DNA of 7,175 nucleotides, from contig JAGXGT010000123.1 of assembly GCA_024636595.1 (NCBI GenBank), positions 1-7,175 on the forward strand, in the 5' to 3' direction. The notes beneath the pieces are model-generated. The model worked only from the letters and a program-made list of their open reading frames with translations. It was not told where the DNA came from and made no database searches. The stretch is from Sphingomonadales bacterium (lineage in GTDB: Bacteria; Pseudomonadota; Alphaproteobacteria; Sphingomonadales; Sphingomonadaceae). A program made the translations under genes and the position numbers. Positions 1 through 5,927 of this stretch are shown one piece after another. Each line of letters begins with the position of its first letter. Position 1 is the stretch's first letter.

Positions 1-458
1 CAGAAGGCGCCGTTTTGTCGTTGCCCGGCTATGGTGCCATGCGGCTCGGGCATGTCGCAGTCGTGCGCAAGATTATCGACGACCGTACGATATTGATCAG
101 CCACGCCAACTGGTCGCCAATCGAGGGTCGCCGGGGGCAGATTGAGCGCCGGGTGACAGCAAAAGATGTTTCCGGCCAAAACGACTGGAGTCTGGTCCGG
201 ATCTGGTACGCGCCAATCGGCAAGCTGGGGACCACGGCTTACCCGGTGAATGGCTTCATCTATCCCGCGCAGCAAAGCCAGAAAGCCAATCGGCAATGGG
301 CTGCTGCCAAGCCGAAGCGCGATAGCCGGAAGCCCAGCCGCTCGCTATTTGACGGCAACCTGAAAGCAGAGCTGGCGCAAGTCGCCGAGCAAGAGCGCCC
401 GGTTGGCGGGGAATCCAGGGACCTGATCGGGGAATTGCTGGACAGAGTGGGCAGCTGA
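1..458 (+). CDS. CHAP-domain cell-wall hydrolase, 3' part
   Basis: This is the C-terminal part of a probable secreted peptidoglycan amidase/endopeptidase with a CHAP (NlpC/P60-like cysteine peptidase) domain. The frame is open from base 3 to the window edge, so the gene starts to the left and the catalytic Cys is not visible. What remains has the CHAP His motif GHVAVV (His codon 51-53), followed by a beta-strand run ending in SHANW. The Asn of SHANW (codon 108-110) is the likely third catalytic residue. A strand pattern through DWSLVRIWYAPI follows, which is typical of alphaproteobacterial CHAP proteins. The last 65 or so residues after NGFIYP form a Lys/Arg/Gln-rich tail with no recognised domain. 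The TTG at 15 is not a real start, because the domain extends upstream of it. mobA follows 38 bases downstream on the same strand. The family call is firm; substrate and role (division, turnover) are unknown. Confidence 0.8.
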   Translation, partial: EGAVLSLPGYGAMRLGHVAVVRKIIDDRTILISHANWSPIEGRRGQIERRVTAKDVSGQNDWSLVRIWYAPIGKLGTTAYPVNGFIYPAQQSQKANRQWAAAKPKRDSRKPSRSLFDGNLKAELAQVAEQERPVGGESRDLIGELLDRVGS

Positions 459-496
459 CGCCAGATTGAAGTGATGCTTCAACCGAAACCAAACAC

Positions 497-1087
497 ATGA
501 CCAGCGGCCCGGCAGCCTGCCTGGTGATTCTCGCCGGTGGCCAGTCATCCCGGATGGGGACAGACAAGGCGGTCATCGCCTTCGAGGGGGAACGGCTGAT
601 TGACATTCTGATCCGCAGATTTGCTGATAAGGCGGACCGGATCGTTCTGTCAGCGAGGGACGATTACGGCACCGGACTGGAGATCATCAGGGATGATCCG
701 GACGCGCCGGGCGGGCCGGTGGGCGCCATTTTCTCTCTGGCTTCAAGATTGCCAGAGATGGCGGCGGGAATAGCGGGCTTTGTCACGGTCCCGGTTGATG
801 CCCCCTTTGCGCCGGCGGACCTGATGGAACGGCTATCGGCAAGTGGTGCGTGCGCCGTGGCGCAAGATTCCGAGCGCCTGCACCCGACCTTTGCCTACTG
901 GCGCTGCGATATCGTCAATGCAGTGCGCGGCACCCATGATCCCGGTGACCGAGCACCTTCGCTGCAGTGGCTGGCCCGGCAATGTGGTTCCGAATCAGTG
1001 ACTTGGACCGACGAAACGCTGTTCCTGAACATCAACCGACCGGCAGACCTGGTGACGGCGGCAGCCAATAAAAAAGCCGGCGCTTGA
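497..1087 (+). CDS. mobA: Molybdenum cofactor guanylyltransferase MobA
   Basis: MobA transfers GMP from GTP to Mo-molybdopterin, giving the MGD form of the cofactor used by DMSO-reductase-family enzymes in the cytoplasm. The 196-residue protein matches the usual length (about 195). Near the N-terminus it has the nucleotide-binding signature LAGGQSSRMGTDKA (about residues 12-25). It also has the RDDPDAPGGPVGAI segment, the metal/nucleotide-site strand VTVPVDAPFAP, and the family's C-terminal FLNINRPADL. The ATG at 497 is the only usable start: an in-frame TGA lies at 467-469 with no other start codon between. No Shine-Dalgarno is visible before it. The short spacer from the CHAP gene contains a 6-bp hairpin (466-482) without a T-run. 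No other molybdopterin gene is in view. The stop codon lies in the loop of the downstream terminator, so the last codons form one stem arm. MocA-type cytidylyltransferases share the fold, but the length and C-terminal motif favour MobA. Confidence 0.93.
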   Translation: MTSGPAACLVILAGGQSSRMGTDKAVIAFEGERLIDILIRRFADKADRIVLSARDDYGTGLEIIRDDPDAPGGPVGAIFSLASRLPEMAAGIAGFVTVPVDAPFAPADLMERLSASGACAVAQDSERLHPTFAYWRCDIVNAVRGTHDPGDRAPSLQWLARQCGSESVTWTDETLFLNINRPADLVTAAANKKAGA

Positions 1088-1108
1088 GGGCAGCGCCGGC
1101 TTTGTTTT
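1073..1108. terminator. Bidirectional intrinsic terminator overlapping the mobA stop
   Basis: A perfect 11-bp stem, AAAGCCGGCGC (1073-1083) with GCGCCGGCTTT (1093-1103), encloses a 9-base loop. On the plus strand it is followed by TTTGTTTT-type sequence. On the minus strand the stem is followed by a T-run from the A-tract at 1070-1075. It lies between the convergent mobA and the small secreted-protein gene, so it can serve both. The mobA stop codon (1085-1087) sits in the loop. Confidence 0.9.
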
Positions 1109-1144
1109 GCAATGATGATCACTGCGATCGGGTTGACAGACCGC

Positions 1145-1411
1145 TTAGTCGAGGCGGCGGATTTCCGTCTTGGTCAGGCTGGTGACCAGCTTGCCGTCGC
1201 TTTCGGACAGAGTGGACGCTTCGATGCGCCGTACCTTGCCTTTGTAGATGACCAGCAGATCGCCGGTTTCGGTGACCCGGTTGACTTTAGCAACGCTGGA
1301 GCCGGTGGCATCATAGAGCCGGTCATTGCGCTCTACTTCAGCAGCGGAAGCGGCAGGGACGGTGAAGGACAGCGCGGTGGCTGCGATGATGAGGGAGGAT
1401 AGTTTGCGCAT
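1145..1411 (-). CDS. Small secreted/periplasmic protein, unknown function
   Basis: This 88-residue protein has a clear Sec signal peptide: a short basic start (MRKL), a hydrophobic core to about residue 18, and an ASA-type cleavage site near residue 23. The mature part is about 65 residues. It is rich in short beta-strand-like segments (VAKVNRV, LLVIYKG, VRRIEASTL) and ends TKTEIRRLD. The pattern resembles small sphingomonad exported proteins of the form 'D-x-x-G-x-x-V-G-x-I ... L-x-x-L', possibly with a PRC-barrel-like or SH3-like fold; that is an inference from pattern only. The start at 1411 is supported by GGAG (complement of 1419-1422) seven bases upstream. It is transcribed convergently with mobA and divergently from the M20 hydrolase gene. 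A candidate promoter and a cluster of TTGCA motifs lie just upstream. It is clearly a gene, but no function can be assigned. Confidence 0.82.
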   Translation of the reverse strand: MRKLSSLIIAATALSFTVPAASAAEVERNDRLYDATGSSVAKVNRVTETGDLLVIYKGKVRRIEASTLSESDGKLVTSLTKTEIRRLD

Positions 1412-1445
1412 GGTATTACTCCATTTGGTTTGGGATCGTTCGCCA

Positions 1446-1473
1446 ACTATGCTCGAGCCGAACTAAGTTGCAA
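1446..1473 (-). promoter_or_regulatory. Candidate sigma-70-type promoter for the small secreted-protein gene
   Basis: Read on the minus strand, TTGCAA (1468-1473) and CATAGT (1446-1451) are separated by 16 bases. Each hexamer matches the TTGACA/TATAAT consensus at 4 of 6 positions. Transcription would start near 1438-1440, giving a leader of about 28 bases that contains the GGAG ribosome site. This is by inspection only. The -35 hexamer is also one of the TTGCA repeats. Confidence 0.35.
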
Positions 1474-1509
1474 TATGAAATGTTGCACCTGCGAGTTGCA
1501 TTTTTGCAA
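1467..1509. repeat. Cluster of four TTGCA motifs in a divergent promoter region
   Basis: GTTGCA occurs at 1467-1472, 1482-1487 and 1495-1500, and TTTGCA at 1503-1508. The first and last copies extend to the palindrome TTGCAA (1468-1473 and 1504-1509). The copies lie between the divergent small secreted-protein gene and the M20 hydrolase gene, 56 to 98 bases from the former's start and about 105 to 147 from the latter's. Such spacing suggests a protein-binding array, but no regulator is identified. Confidence 0.45.
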
Positions 1510-1613
1510 TTGACCGCCCTGCGGCGCAACCCGGGCCGAGTCAGAAGACGGTTGCCCGCCTCCCCCGATTTGTGCCATCTTCCATTCGACACACATAATA
1601 GAAGAGGCATCCT

Positions 1614-3044
1614 ATGATCCGTTTTCCGCTGATTTTGGCCCTTGCGGCTGCTCCTGCCGCCGCTCAGGCCCAGCAAACCGACACCATGGCCGAAATATCG
1701 GCCCTGATCGATTCCAGGGCCGACGAAACGGCAAAGACCGCGCGGCAGCTGTGGGAATGGGCCGAAGTCGGCTATCAGGAGCAGAAATCCAGCGATCTTC
1801 TCAAGCAGTCGTTGAAGGCCAACGGCTTCCAAATCACCTCCGGCGTTGCCGGCATTCCGACCGCCTTTACCGCCGAATATGGCAAGGGCGGCCCGGTGAT
1901 CGCGATCCTGGCGGAATATGACGCGCTGCCCGGGATCAACCAGGATGCCGTCGCCACCCGCTCGCCGATCGAGGGCAAGAGTGCCGCCCATGCCTGCGGC
2001 CATAATCTGTTTGGTGCCGGGTCGGTAGAAGCCGCCATCGCCGTCAGCAAATGGCTCGCAAAAACCGGCACGCCGGGGCGCGTCCGGCTCTATGGCACGC
2101 CGGCGGAAGAAGGCGGCAGCGGCAAGGTCTATATGGTCCGCGCCGGTCTGTTCAACGATGTCGATATCGCGCTGCACTGGCATGCCGATGATGAAAATTC
2201 CGCCGCCGCCCGTACCACGCTGGCCAACCGTTCGGCAAAGTTCCGCTTTCGCGGGGTTTCCGCCCATGCCGCCGGTGCCCCGGAAAAGGCGCGCTCCGCG
2301 CTCGACGGTGTCGAGGCGTTCGACATGATGGTCAACATGATGCGCGAGCATATCCCGCAGCAATCGCGGATCCATTATGTGATCACCGAAGGCGGCACCG
2401 CGCCCAATGTCGTGCCCGACTTTGCGGAAGTCTTTTACTATGTCCGCCACCCCGACCCGGCCGAAGTCGACGCGATCTGGACGCGGCTCGAAGGTGCGGC
2501 GCGCGGCGCGGCGACGGGCACCGGCACCACGGTCGACTGGGAAGTGATCCACGGCAACAACCCGCTGCTGGTCAACGAACCGCTGGCGAAGATGATGGAC
2601 GCCAAGTTGCGGCAGGTCGGCGGCGTCAGCTATACGCCCGCTGAGCAGAAATTTGCCGAAACCATCTACGCCAGCTTTGACAAACCGGGCCACAGGCTGG
2701 GCAGCCAGGAAGAGGTCCAGCCTTATAGTGTATCGCTCGGCTATGGCTCGACCGATGTCGGCGATGTTTCCTATGCCACGCCAACCGTCGGCCTGCGCAC
2801 CGCGACATGGGTGCCAGGTACCTCGGCGCACAGCTGGCAATCTTCTGCGGCGAGCGGCATGTCGATCGGCTTCAAGGGGGTCCAGGTCGCGGCCAAGACG
2901 CTGACGCTGGCGGCGATTGAACTGTACACCAACCCGGAGCTGCGGGCCGAGGCCAAGGCCGAGTTCGACAAGGCGCGTGGGCCGGATTATCAGTATAAGT
3001 CGCTGCTGGGCGATCGCGATCCGCCGCTGGATTACCGCAAATAA
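1614..3044 (+). CDS. Exported M20 family amidohydrolase, AbgB-like
   Basis: This 476-residue metallo-hydrolase belongs to peptidase family M20 and is closest in style to AbgB, the p-aminobenzoyl-glutamate hydrolase subunit (about 480 residues). Visible landmarks are LAEYDALPG (about 99-107), HACGHNLFG (126-134), YGTPAEEGGSGK (160-171), HWH (188-190), the dimerisation-domain GVSAHAAGAPEKA (214-226), GGTAPNVVPDFAE (260-272), GSTDVGDVS (378-386) and HSWQ (406-409). By analogy with M20D structures, Cys128, His130, Glu166, His190 and His406 are the likely di-metal ligands and Glu165 the general base. The first 20 residues form a signal peptide with an AQA cleavage site, so it should act in the periplasm, unlike cytoplasmic E. 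coli AbgB. No AbgA partner or AbgT transporter is in view, so it may work alone. GAAGAGG at 1601-1607 supports the start. It probably cleaves an amide bond of an N-acyl or aminobenzoyl amino acid or a dipeptide; the substrate is unknown. Confidence 0.9.
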   Translation: MIRFPLILALAAAPAAAQAQQTDTMAEISALIDSRADETAKTARQLWEWAEVGYQEQKSSDLLKQSLKANGFQITSGVAGIPTAFTAEYGKGGPVIAILAEYDALPGINQDAVATRSPIEGKSAAHACGHNLFGAGSVEAAIAVSKWLAKTGTPGRVRLYGTPAEEGGSGKVYMVRAGLFNDVDIALHWHADDENSAAARTTLANRSAKFRFRGVSAHAAGAPEKARSALDGVEAFDMMVNMMREHIPQQSRIHYVITEGGTAPNVVPDFAEVFYYVRHPDPAEVDAIWTRLEGAARGAATGTGTTVDWEVIHGNNPLLVNEPLAKMMDAKLRQVGGVSYTPAEQKFAETIYASFDKPGHRLGSQEEVQPYSVSLGYGSTDVGDVSYATPTVGLRTATWVPGTSAHSWQSSAASGMSIGFKGVQVAAKTLTLAAIELYTNPELRAEAKAEFDKARGPDYQYKSLLGDRDPPLDYRK

Positions 3045-3185
3045 ACGGGGCGCGGCGAAGGGGGCTGGTCGGGCAAGACTCGTCGTCATGGCGGGAGATT
3101 GGGTTATCGGGTCGGGTGTAGGACAGCCTGTTTTGGTGGCTGAGCGAATTTTGTCGCGATCATTTTGATCGGGTCAATTATTGGA

Positions 3186-3253
3186 CTCGCGCGAAGACAC
3201 GAAGGCGCAAAGCGATTGGGCAACTTCTTTAAGCCTTTGTGGCTTTGTGCGAG
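3186..3253. repeat. Long imperfect hairpin (interspersed-repeat-like)
   Basis: Arms 3186-3212 and 3227-3253 are 27 bases each around a 14-base loop. Of the 27 opposed positions, 21 are Watson-Crick pairs and 3 more can form G-U pairs on the plus-strand RNA. The arms are built of tandem 'GCGAAGACAC GAAGGCGCAAAG' type units, opposed by CTTTGTGGCTTTGTGCGAG. From general familiarity, this resembles dispersed hairpin repeats seen between genes in sphingomonads and other Gram-negatives. It could also stop transcription of the convergent flanking genes, although no T-run follows. Confidence 0.65.
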
Positions 3254-3301
3254 CCTGACCATTTTTGAGGCTTGCCGCAAACTTTACAGAAACGTCTGCT
3301 T

Positions 3302-3481
3302 TTATTTTCCGTCACCTTTGCCCCAAAGCCGCAGATTTCCTGACTTTGTTGGACACCGGCCGGACGCCGAGTGTAACCTTTCAAATCGCCGCGTAATCCA
3401 GTGCACTTGATCCATGAGGGCGCGCGGCAGGGTCTTCCGCTTATCCAGATTGTCAAAGAGCCTGTCTTGCGCTTGGCGCAT
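3302..3481 (-). other. Short reading frame of 59 codons, possible decayed or repeat-borne gene
   Basis: From ATG at 3481 the minus strand reads MRQAQDRLFDNLDKRK and continues through LPRALMDQVHWITRRFERLH to a TAA at 3302-3304. The middle has protein-like composition (amphipathic, few rare residues), but the tail is basic and low in structure. There is no Shine-Dalgarno upstream (the preceding bases are ATCTCAGTCGTTC). A different minus-strand frame overlapping it (3229-3456) ends with an FCKVCGK Cys pair. Two frames competing over the same bases, together with hairpins and a boxA-like motif, fit a pseudogene, a conserved repeat or a noncoding RNA at least as well as a real gene. I do not recognise it. 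Confidence 0.25.
3450..3462 (-). promoter_or_regulatory. boxA-like antitermination motif
   Basis: Read on the minus strand, 3462 to 3450 is GGCTCTTTGACAA. This matches the E. coli rRNA boxA TGCTCTTTAACAA at 11 of 13 positions and resembles the form preceding alphaproteobacterial 16S genes. No rRNA gene follows in the roughly 400 bases downstream before the M20 gene. It may therefore be a remnant, part of a noncoding RNA, or chance (it also reads RLFDN in the short frame). Confidence 0.3.
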
Positions 3482-3606
3482 GAACGACTGAGATATTAGG
3501 CGATTTAGGTAGGTGTAGGAAAGGGGTTGGTCAGATGAACGCCCTATGGATTGCTACAATTGTCTCCCCAATCAAATCGCTGAATTGGTGAAGCAGACCA
3601 TTCAAT

Positions 3607-4611
3607 TCACGGCAGCTCCCGCAACGTCGTCACATACCGCGTGCCTTCGCTGCTGGACTGGCAGTCCAGCTCCGCCTTGGCGGTAGCGGCGAAGGCGTTG
3701 AGGAAGAGCCGGCCCTGGGCACCGTCCCTGACATCTTCGGGGAGGCCGATGCCGTTATCCTCGATGCTGACAACGGCCTCGGTTTCGTCTGCGGTCAGCG
3801 AGATGGCTATGATACCGGATTCGCGCCCCTTGAAGGCGTGTTTCACCGCATTGGTTACCACTTCATTGATCAGCAGCCCGATCCCCGATGCCCGGTCGCG
3901 GGCCAGTTTGCATGGCTGGACGGTGACCCGCAGCTCGATGCCGTTTTCCAGAGCCAGAGCCTCGCCGATCGACTTGCACAGTTGTTCGACAAATTCGTCA
4001 AATTGCACGACCGCAATATTGTCTATGCCATAATGCAGGTTTTCATAGGCCTTTGACAGGCTGAGCACGCGCCCGGTGGCTATTTCCAGCGCCTGCTTGG
4101 CATCTTCATTATCGGTCTCGTTCTGCTGCAGCCGCAACAGGCTGGTCAGGATCGCCAGGTTATTTTTGACCCGATGATCGACCTCGCGCAGCAACATTTC
4201 CCGCTCGGCGATCCGCTCCTCGCGTTCGTGCAGCAAATCCCGAAAGTTACGCCGGGCCAGTTCGGCCAGAATGACCAGCAACAGCCCGGTGAGGACATTG
4301 ACGATGGTCCGGGGTCCATCCGAACTGGTGGCGAAGGTGAAGCTGCCCTCAAACGGGACCACCTGATACCAGGTAAGGACGGAGGTCAGCACCAGCACGA
4401 ACAGCCCTGCGTAAAAACGGCCAACCAGTGTGGCGATCAGGGTCGCGGGGACATTGACGGCGTAGGGCGCAGCGCCGGGATACACCATATCGACCAGAGA
4501 ACGCATCACCACGGCAAGCAGCGTGCACGCGGTTCCTACCAGCAGCTGGGTCAGCCAGTGCGGAAATTTGGGTGCAAGATCAATCGCATCCAGCTGGGTG
4601 ATTTTCTGCAT
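3607..4611 (-). CDS. Membrane sensor histidine kinase, HisKA_2 type with DUF4118-like N-terminus
   Basis: This 334-residue sensor kinase autophosphorylates and passes phosphate to a response regulator not encoded here. Residues 20-117 form a compact membrane part with hydrophobic segments at about 21-41, 54-80 and 103-117, resembling the DUF4118 module of KdpD. A charged linker with coiled-coil character (about 119-142) leads to the HisKA_2 phospho-acceptor box EVDHRVKNNLAILTSLL, with His146 as the predicted phosphorylation site. The ATPase domain has the N box INEVVTNAVKHAF (248-260) and G1 box DNGIGLP (285-291), and ends SEGTRYVTTL. The ATP-lid segment is atypical: GAQGRLFLNAFA has G-x-x-G where G-x-G is usual. 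No periplasmic sensor domain is apparent, so it may sense within the membrane. The ATG at 4611 has no Shine-Dalgarno and no alternative ATG, GTG or TTG upstream before the stop at 4654-4656. A terminator separates it from the upstream gene. The family call is secure; the signal is unknown. Confidence 0.9.
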   Translation of the reverse strand: MQKITQLDAIDLAPKFPHWLTQLLVGTACTLLAVVMRSLVDMVYPGAAPYAVNVPATLIATLVGRFYAGLFVLVLTSVLTWYQVVPFEGSFTFATSSDGPRTIVNVLTGLLLVILAELARRNFRDLLHEREERIAEREMLLREVDHRVKNNLAILTSLLRLQQNETDNEDAKQALEIATGRVLSLSKAYENLHYGIDNIAVVQFDEFVEQLCKSIGEALALENGIELRVTVQPCKLARDRASGIGLLINEVVTNAVKHAFKGRESGIIAISLTADETEAVVSIEDNGIGLPEDVRDGAQGRLFLNAFAATAKAELDCQSSSEGTRYVTTLRELP

Positions 4612-4676
4612 GTGTCGTGAATAGTCGCAATTGCAACGGCCAGCAAATGTAATTTATGCGGGGTTGGGCTTGAAAG

Positions 4677-4704
4677 AGGGTGGCCCGAATTAACGGGCCA
4701 CCCT
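4677..4704 (-). terminator. Intrinsic terminator of the 395-residue membrane protein gene
   Basis: GGGTGGCCCG (4678-4687) pairs perfectly with CGGGCCACCC (4694-4703) around the loop AATTAA, and an A-T pair at 4677/4704 extends the stem to 11 bp. It begins 23 bases past the stop at 4728-4730. On the minus strand it is followed by CTTTCAAG, a modest T-run. It isolates the kinase gene downstream from read-through, implying that the kinase has its own promoter in 4612-4676. Confidence 0.8.
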
Positions 4705-4727
4705 GCCTTGTCATTGCGAAGACGGGC

Positions 4728-5915
4728 TCAGCTAAAAGCCGGTTCCAAGGTACGCGAGACTTGCATTGTGCCGGTCACTCGCGTCGGCTTTGTCGTCATC
4801 GACGCCTTCATCTTCATCTCGGCCATCTTTCCGTCGAGATATTGCGCGCGGATCAGGCGCCTATGTCGGGTGAGGAAGGGATTTTGCGCCGTCGGCATCG
4901 AGTTGACATTGGCGGTAAAATATCCATCGGGCCGGTACAGATCTGCTTCCGTCAGATAGGGTTTCGGCGCTGCACCAATCCGGCGGTCGGCATTGGTCAC
5001 ACTGCGGTCAGCCTTGCTGCGCGGTGCTTCAAAGGCCGGAAGGTCAGCCACAAATTGCGCGAAATCCGACTTGGCCGACAGGCTGCGCTCTATCGGAGAG
5101 GCTTCGATCAGCGTCGCTTCTTCTGCCGGTGGACGGATCTCCGCATCGACCGTATCGCGGCGCAACTCTGGCATGATCGCCTCGGTTACCGCAGCAGGAA
5201 CGGGATCGCTGCGATAGGGTGCGGCGACTTGCCGACCCTTGCTCTTGCGACTGCTCTTGCGGCGGCGAGTGGCGGTATAGGCACCGGCACCGCCAATGCC
5301 GACCAGAGCGGCCAATGCGCCGAGCAGGGTCCAGTCGGGATCAGCAGGCATATCGGCTGATGTGGCCGCACTATCGGACGCGGCTGGTGCCGCCTTCAGG
5401 GCCGGTGTCGCACTGGCAAAGCCTGCAACCGGCGTCATGACGTCGGATGCGCTGTCGGACGCGTTGCTGCGGCTATCGGCGGCGCTATTGGCTGCTAGAC
5501 TGCTTGCGGCGGACGCCGAGGCGGCTTTGGCAGCGGCTGCGGATTTTGCTGCTGCGGCCTTGCGCGCCTGCTGCTCGCTTTCGATCTGGGCCAGCGCTTC
5601 CGGGGCAACAGTGGTGGCATCAAAGCCGCCCTTGGTCGCAAGAGCGTCCGCGCGGTCCGGGCTGACAGGCGGTACAGTGCTTGCCTGGGCCGTGGTTGAC
5701 GCGGGAGATTGCACGATGGGTGCAGGAGCCGGTGCTGACTGTGGCGCGGCGACCGGTGATTGCATCGACATGTCCGCCGGGGCGATCATATCCTGGGCAT
5801 TGGCCGGTGCGGCGGCGATGCCGACCGAAATCGCCAGCAGGCTTATCATGGACAGGCGGCCAGCGGTTTTACGCGTCAGGCCATCACCGAGGGTCACATT
5901 GTAGCTATTGGTCAT
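4728..5915 (-). CDS. Exported Ala-rich single-pass membrane protein, unknown function
   Basis: This 395-residue protein is not recognised. An N-terminal signal sequence (basic region RKTAGR, hydrophobic core 22-36, ANAQ cleavage near 40) leads to a periplasmic stretch of about 150 residues. That stretch is dominated by Ala, Pro and Ser, with a possible coiled-coil run rich in Ala and Lys at 105-140. One membrane helix (about 194-214, from WTLLGALAALVGIGGAGAY) is followed by a strongly basic stop-transfer RRRKSSRKSKGR. The remaining 180 residues should be cytoplasmic. They end in a region of conserved appearance: YLTEADLYRPDGYF, NPFLTRHRRLIRAQYLDGKM, and a basic tail. An in-frame TTG at 5945 extends the frame by ten codons. 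The ATG at 5915 is preferred because AGGAG lies seven bases upstream. The gene stands alone, with its own terminator (4677-4704) and divergent from the epimerase gene. An envelope-spanning or scaffold role is possible but unproven. Confidence 0.75.
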   Translation of the reverse strand: MTNSYNVTLGDGLTRKTAGRLSMISLLAISVGIAAAPANAQDMIAPADMSMQSPVAAPQSAPAPAPIVQSPASTTAQASTVPPVSPDRADALATKGGFDATTVAPEALAQIESEQQARKAAAAKSAAAAKAASASAASSLAANSAADSRSNASDSASDVMTPVAGFASATPALKAAPAASDSAATSADMPADPDWTLLGALAALVGIGGAGAYTATRRRKSSRKSKGRQVAAPYRSDPVPAAVTEAIMPELRRDTVDAEIRPPAEEATLIEASPIERSLSAKSDFAQFVADLPAFEAPRSKADRSVTNADRRIGAAPKPYLTEADLYRPDGYFTANVNSMPTAQNPFLTRHRRLIRAQYLDGKMAEMKMKASMTTKPTRVTGTMQVSRTLEPAFS

Positions 5916-5922
5916 CTCATTT

Positions 5923-5927
5923 CTCCT
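5923..5927 (-). promoter_or_regulatory. Ribosome binding site fixing the start at 5915
   Basis: The minus strand reads AGGAG here, seven bases before the ATG at 5915-5913. This favours that ATG over the in-frame TTG at 5945, which would place the site inside the coding region. Confidence 0.8.

Larger units (their letters stand above)
3045..3606. other. 562-base convergent intergenic region, no convincing gene
   Basis: This lies between the ends of the M20 hydrolase and histidine kinase genes. It holds a small hairpin CGATCA-TTT-TGATCG (3157-3171), a long imperfect inverted repeat (3186-3253), and a second hairpin with ACACCGGC (3353-3360) pairing to GCCG-(A)-GTGT (3366-3374). It also holds a 59-codon minus-strand frame (3302-3481) with a boxA-like motif in it. 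Other short frames here overlap one another on both strands without ribosome sites or recognisable domains. Neither flanking gene has a clean hairpin-plus-T-run terminator in this stretch. Confidence 0.7.

Noticed and set aside
466..482. TTGAAG-TGATG-CTTCAA hairpin between the CHAP gene and mobA as a terminator
   Set aside because: The stem is only 6 bp, AT-rich, and not followed by a T-run, so it is unlikely to terminate transcription.
1570..1599. Possible promoter TTGTGC - CATAAT for the M20 gene
   Set aside because: The -10 match is good, but transcription would begin around 1606, inside the ribosome site, leaving a leader of about 8 bases. The real promoter is probably further upstream.
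1416..3089. 557-codon open frame on the minus strand across the M20 hydrolase gene
   Set aside because: It is antisense to a clearly real gene with full M20 motifs. Its translation is Arg/Gly/Ala-rich with no domain, as expected from the opposite strand of GC-rich coding DNA, and it ends far upstream of any ribosome site.
3165..3410. 81-codon plus-strand frame in the 3045-3606 gap
   Set aside because: It runs straight through the long hairpin repeat, has no ribosome site and no recognisable composition or domain.
3045..3606. CRISPR array or tRNA/rRNA gene in the large intergenic gap
   Set aside because: There are no regularly spaced direct repeats, no cloverleaf with a GTTCGA-type T loop, and no 16S/23S sequence beyond the single boxA-like motif.
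5296..5904. 202-codon plus-strand frame rich in Ala opposite the membrane-protein gene
   Set aside because: It is a shadow of the Ala-rich low-complexity region on the other strand; it lacks a ribosome site and any motif.
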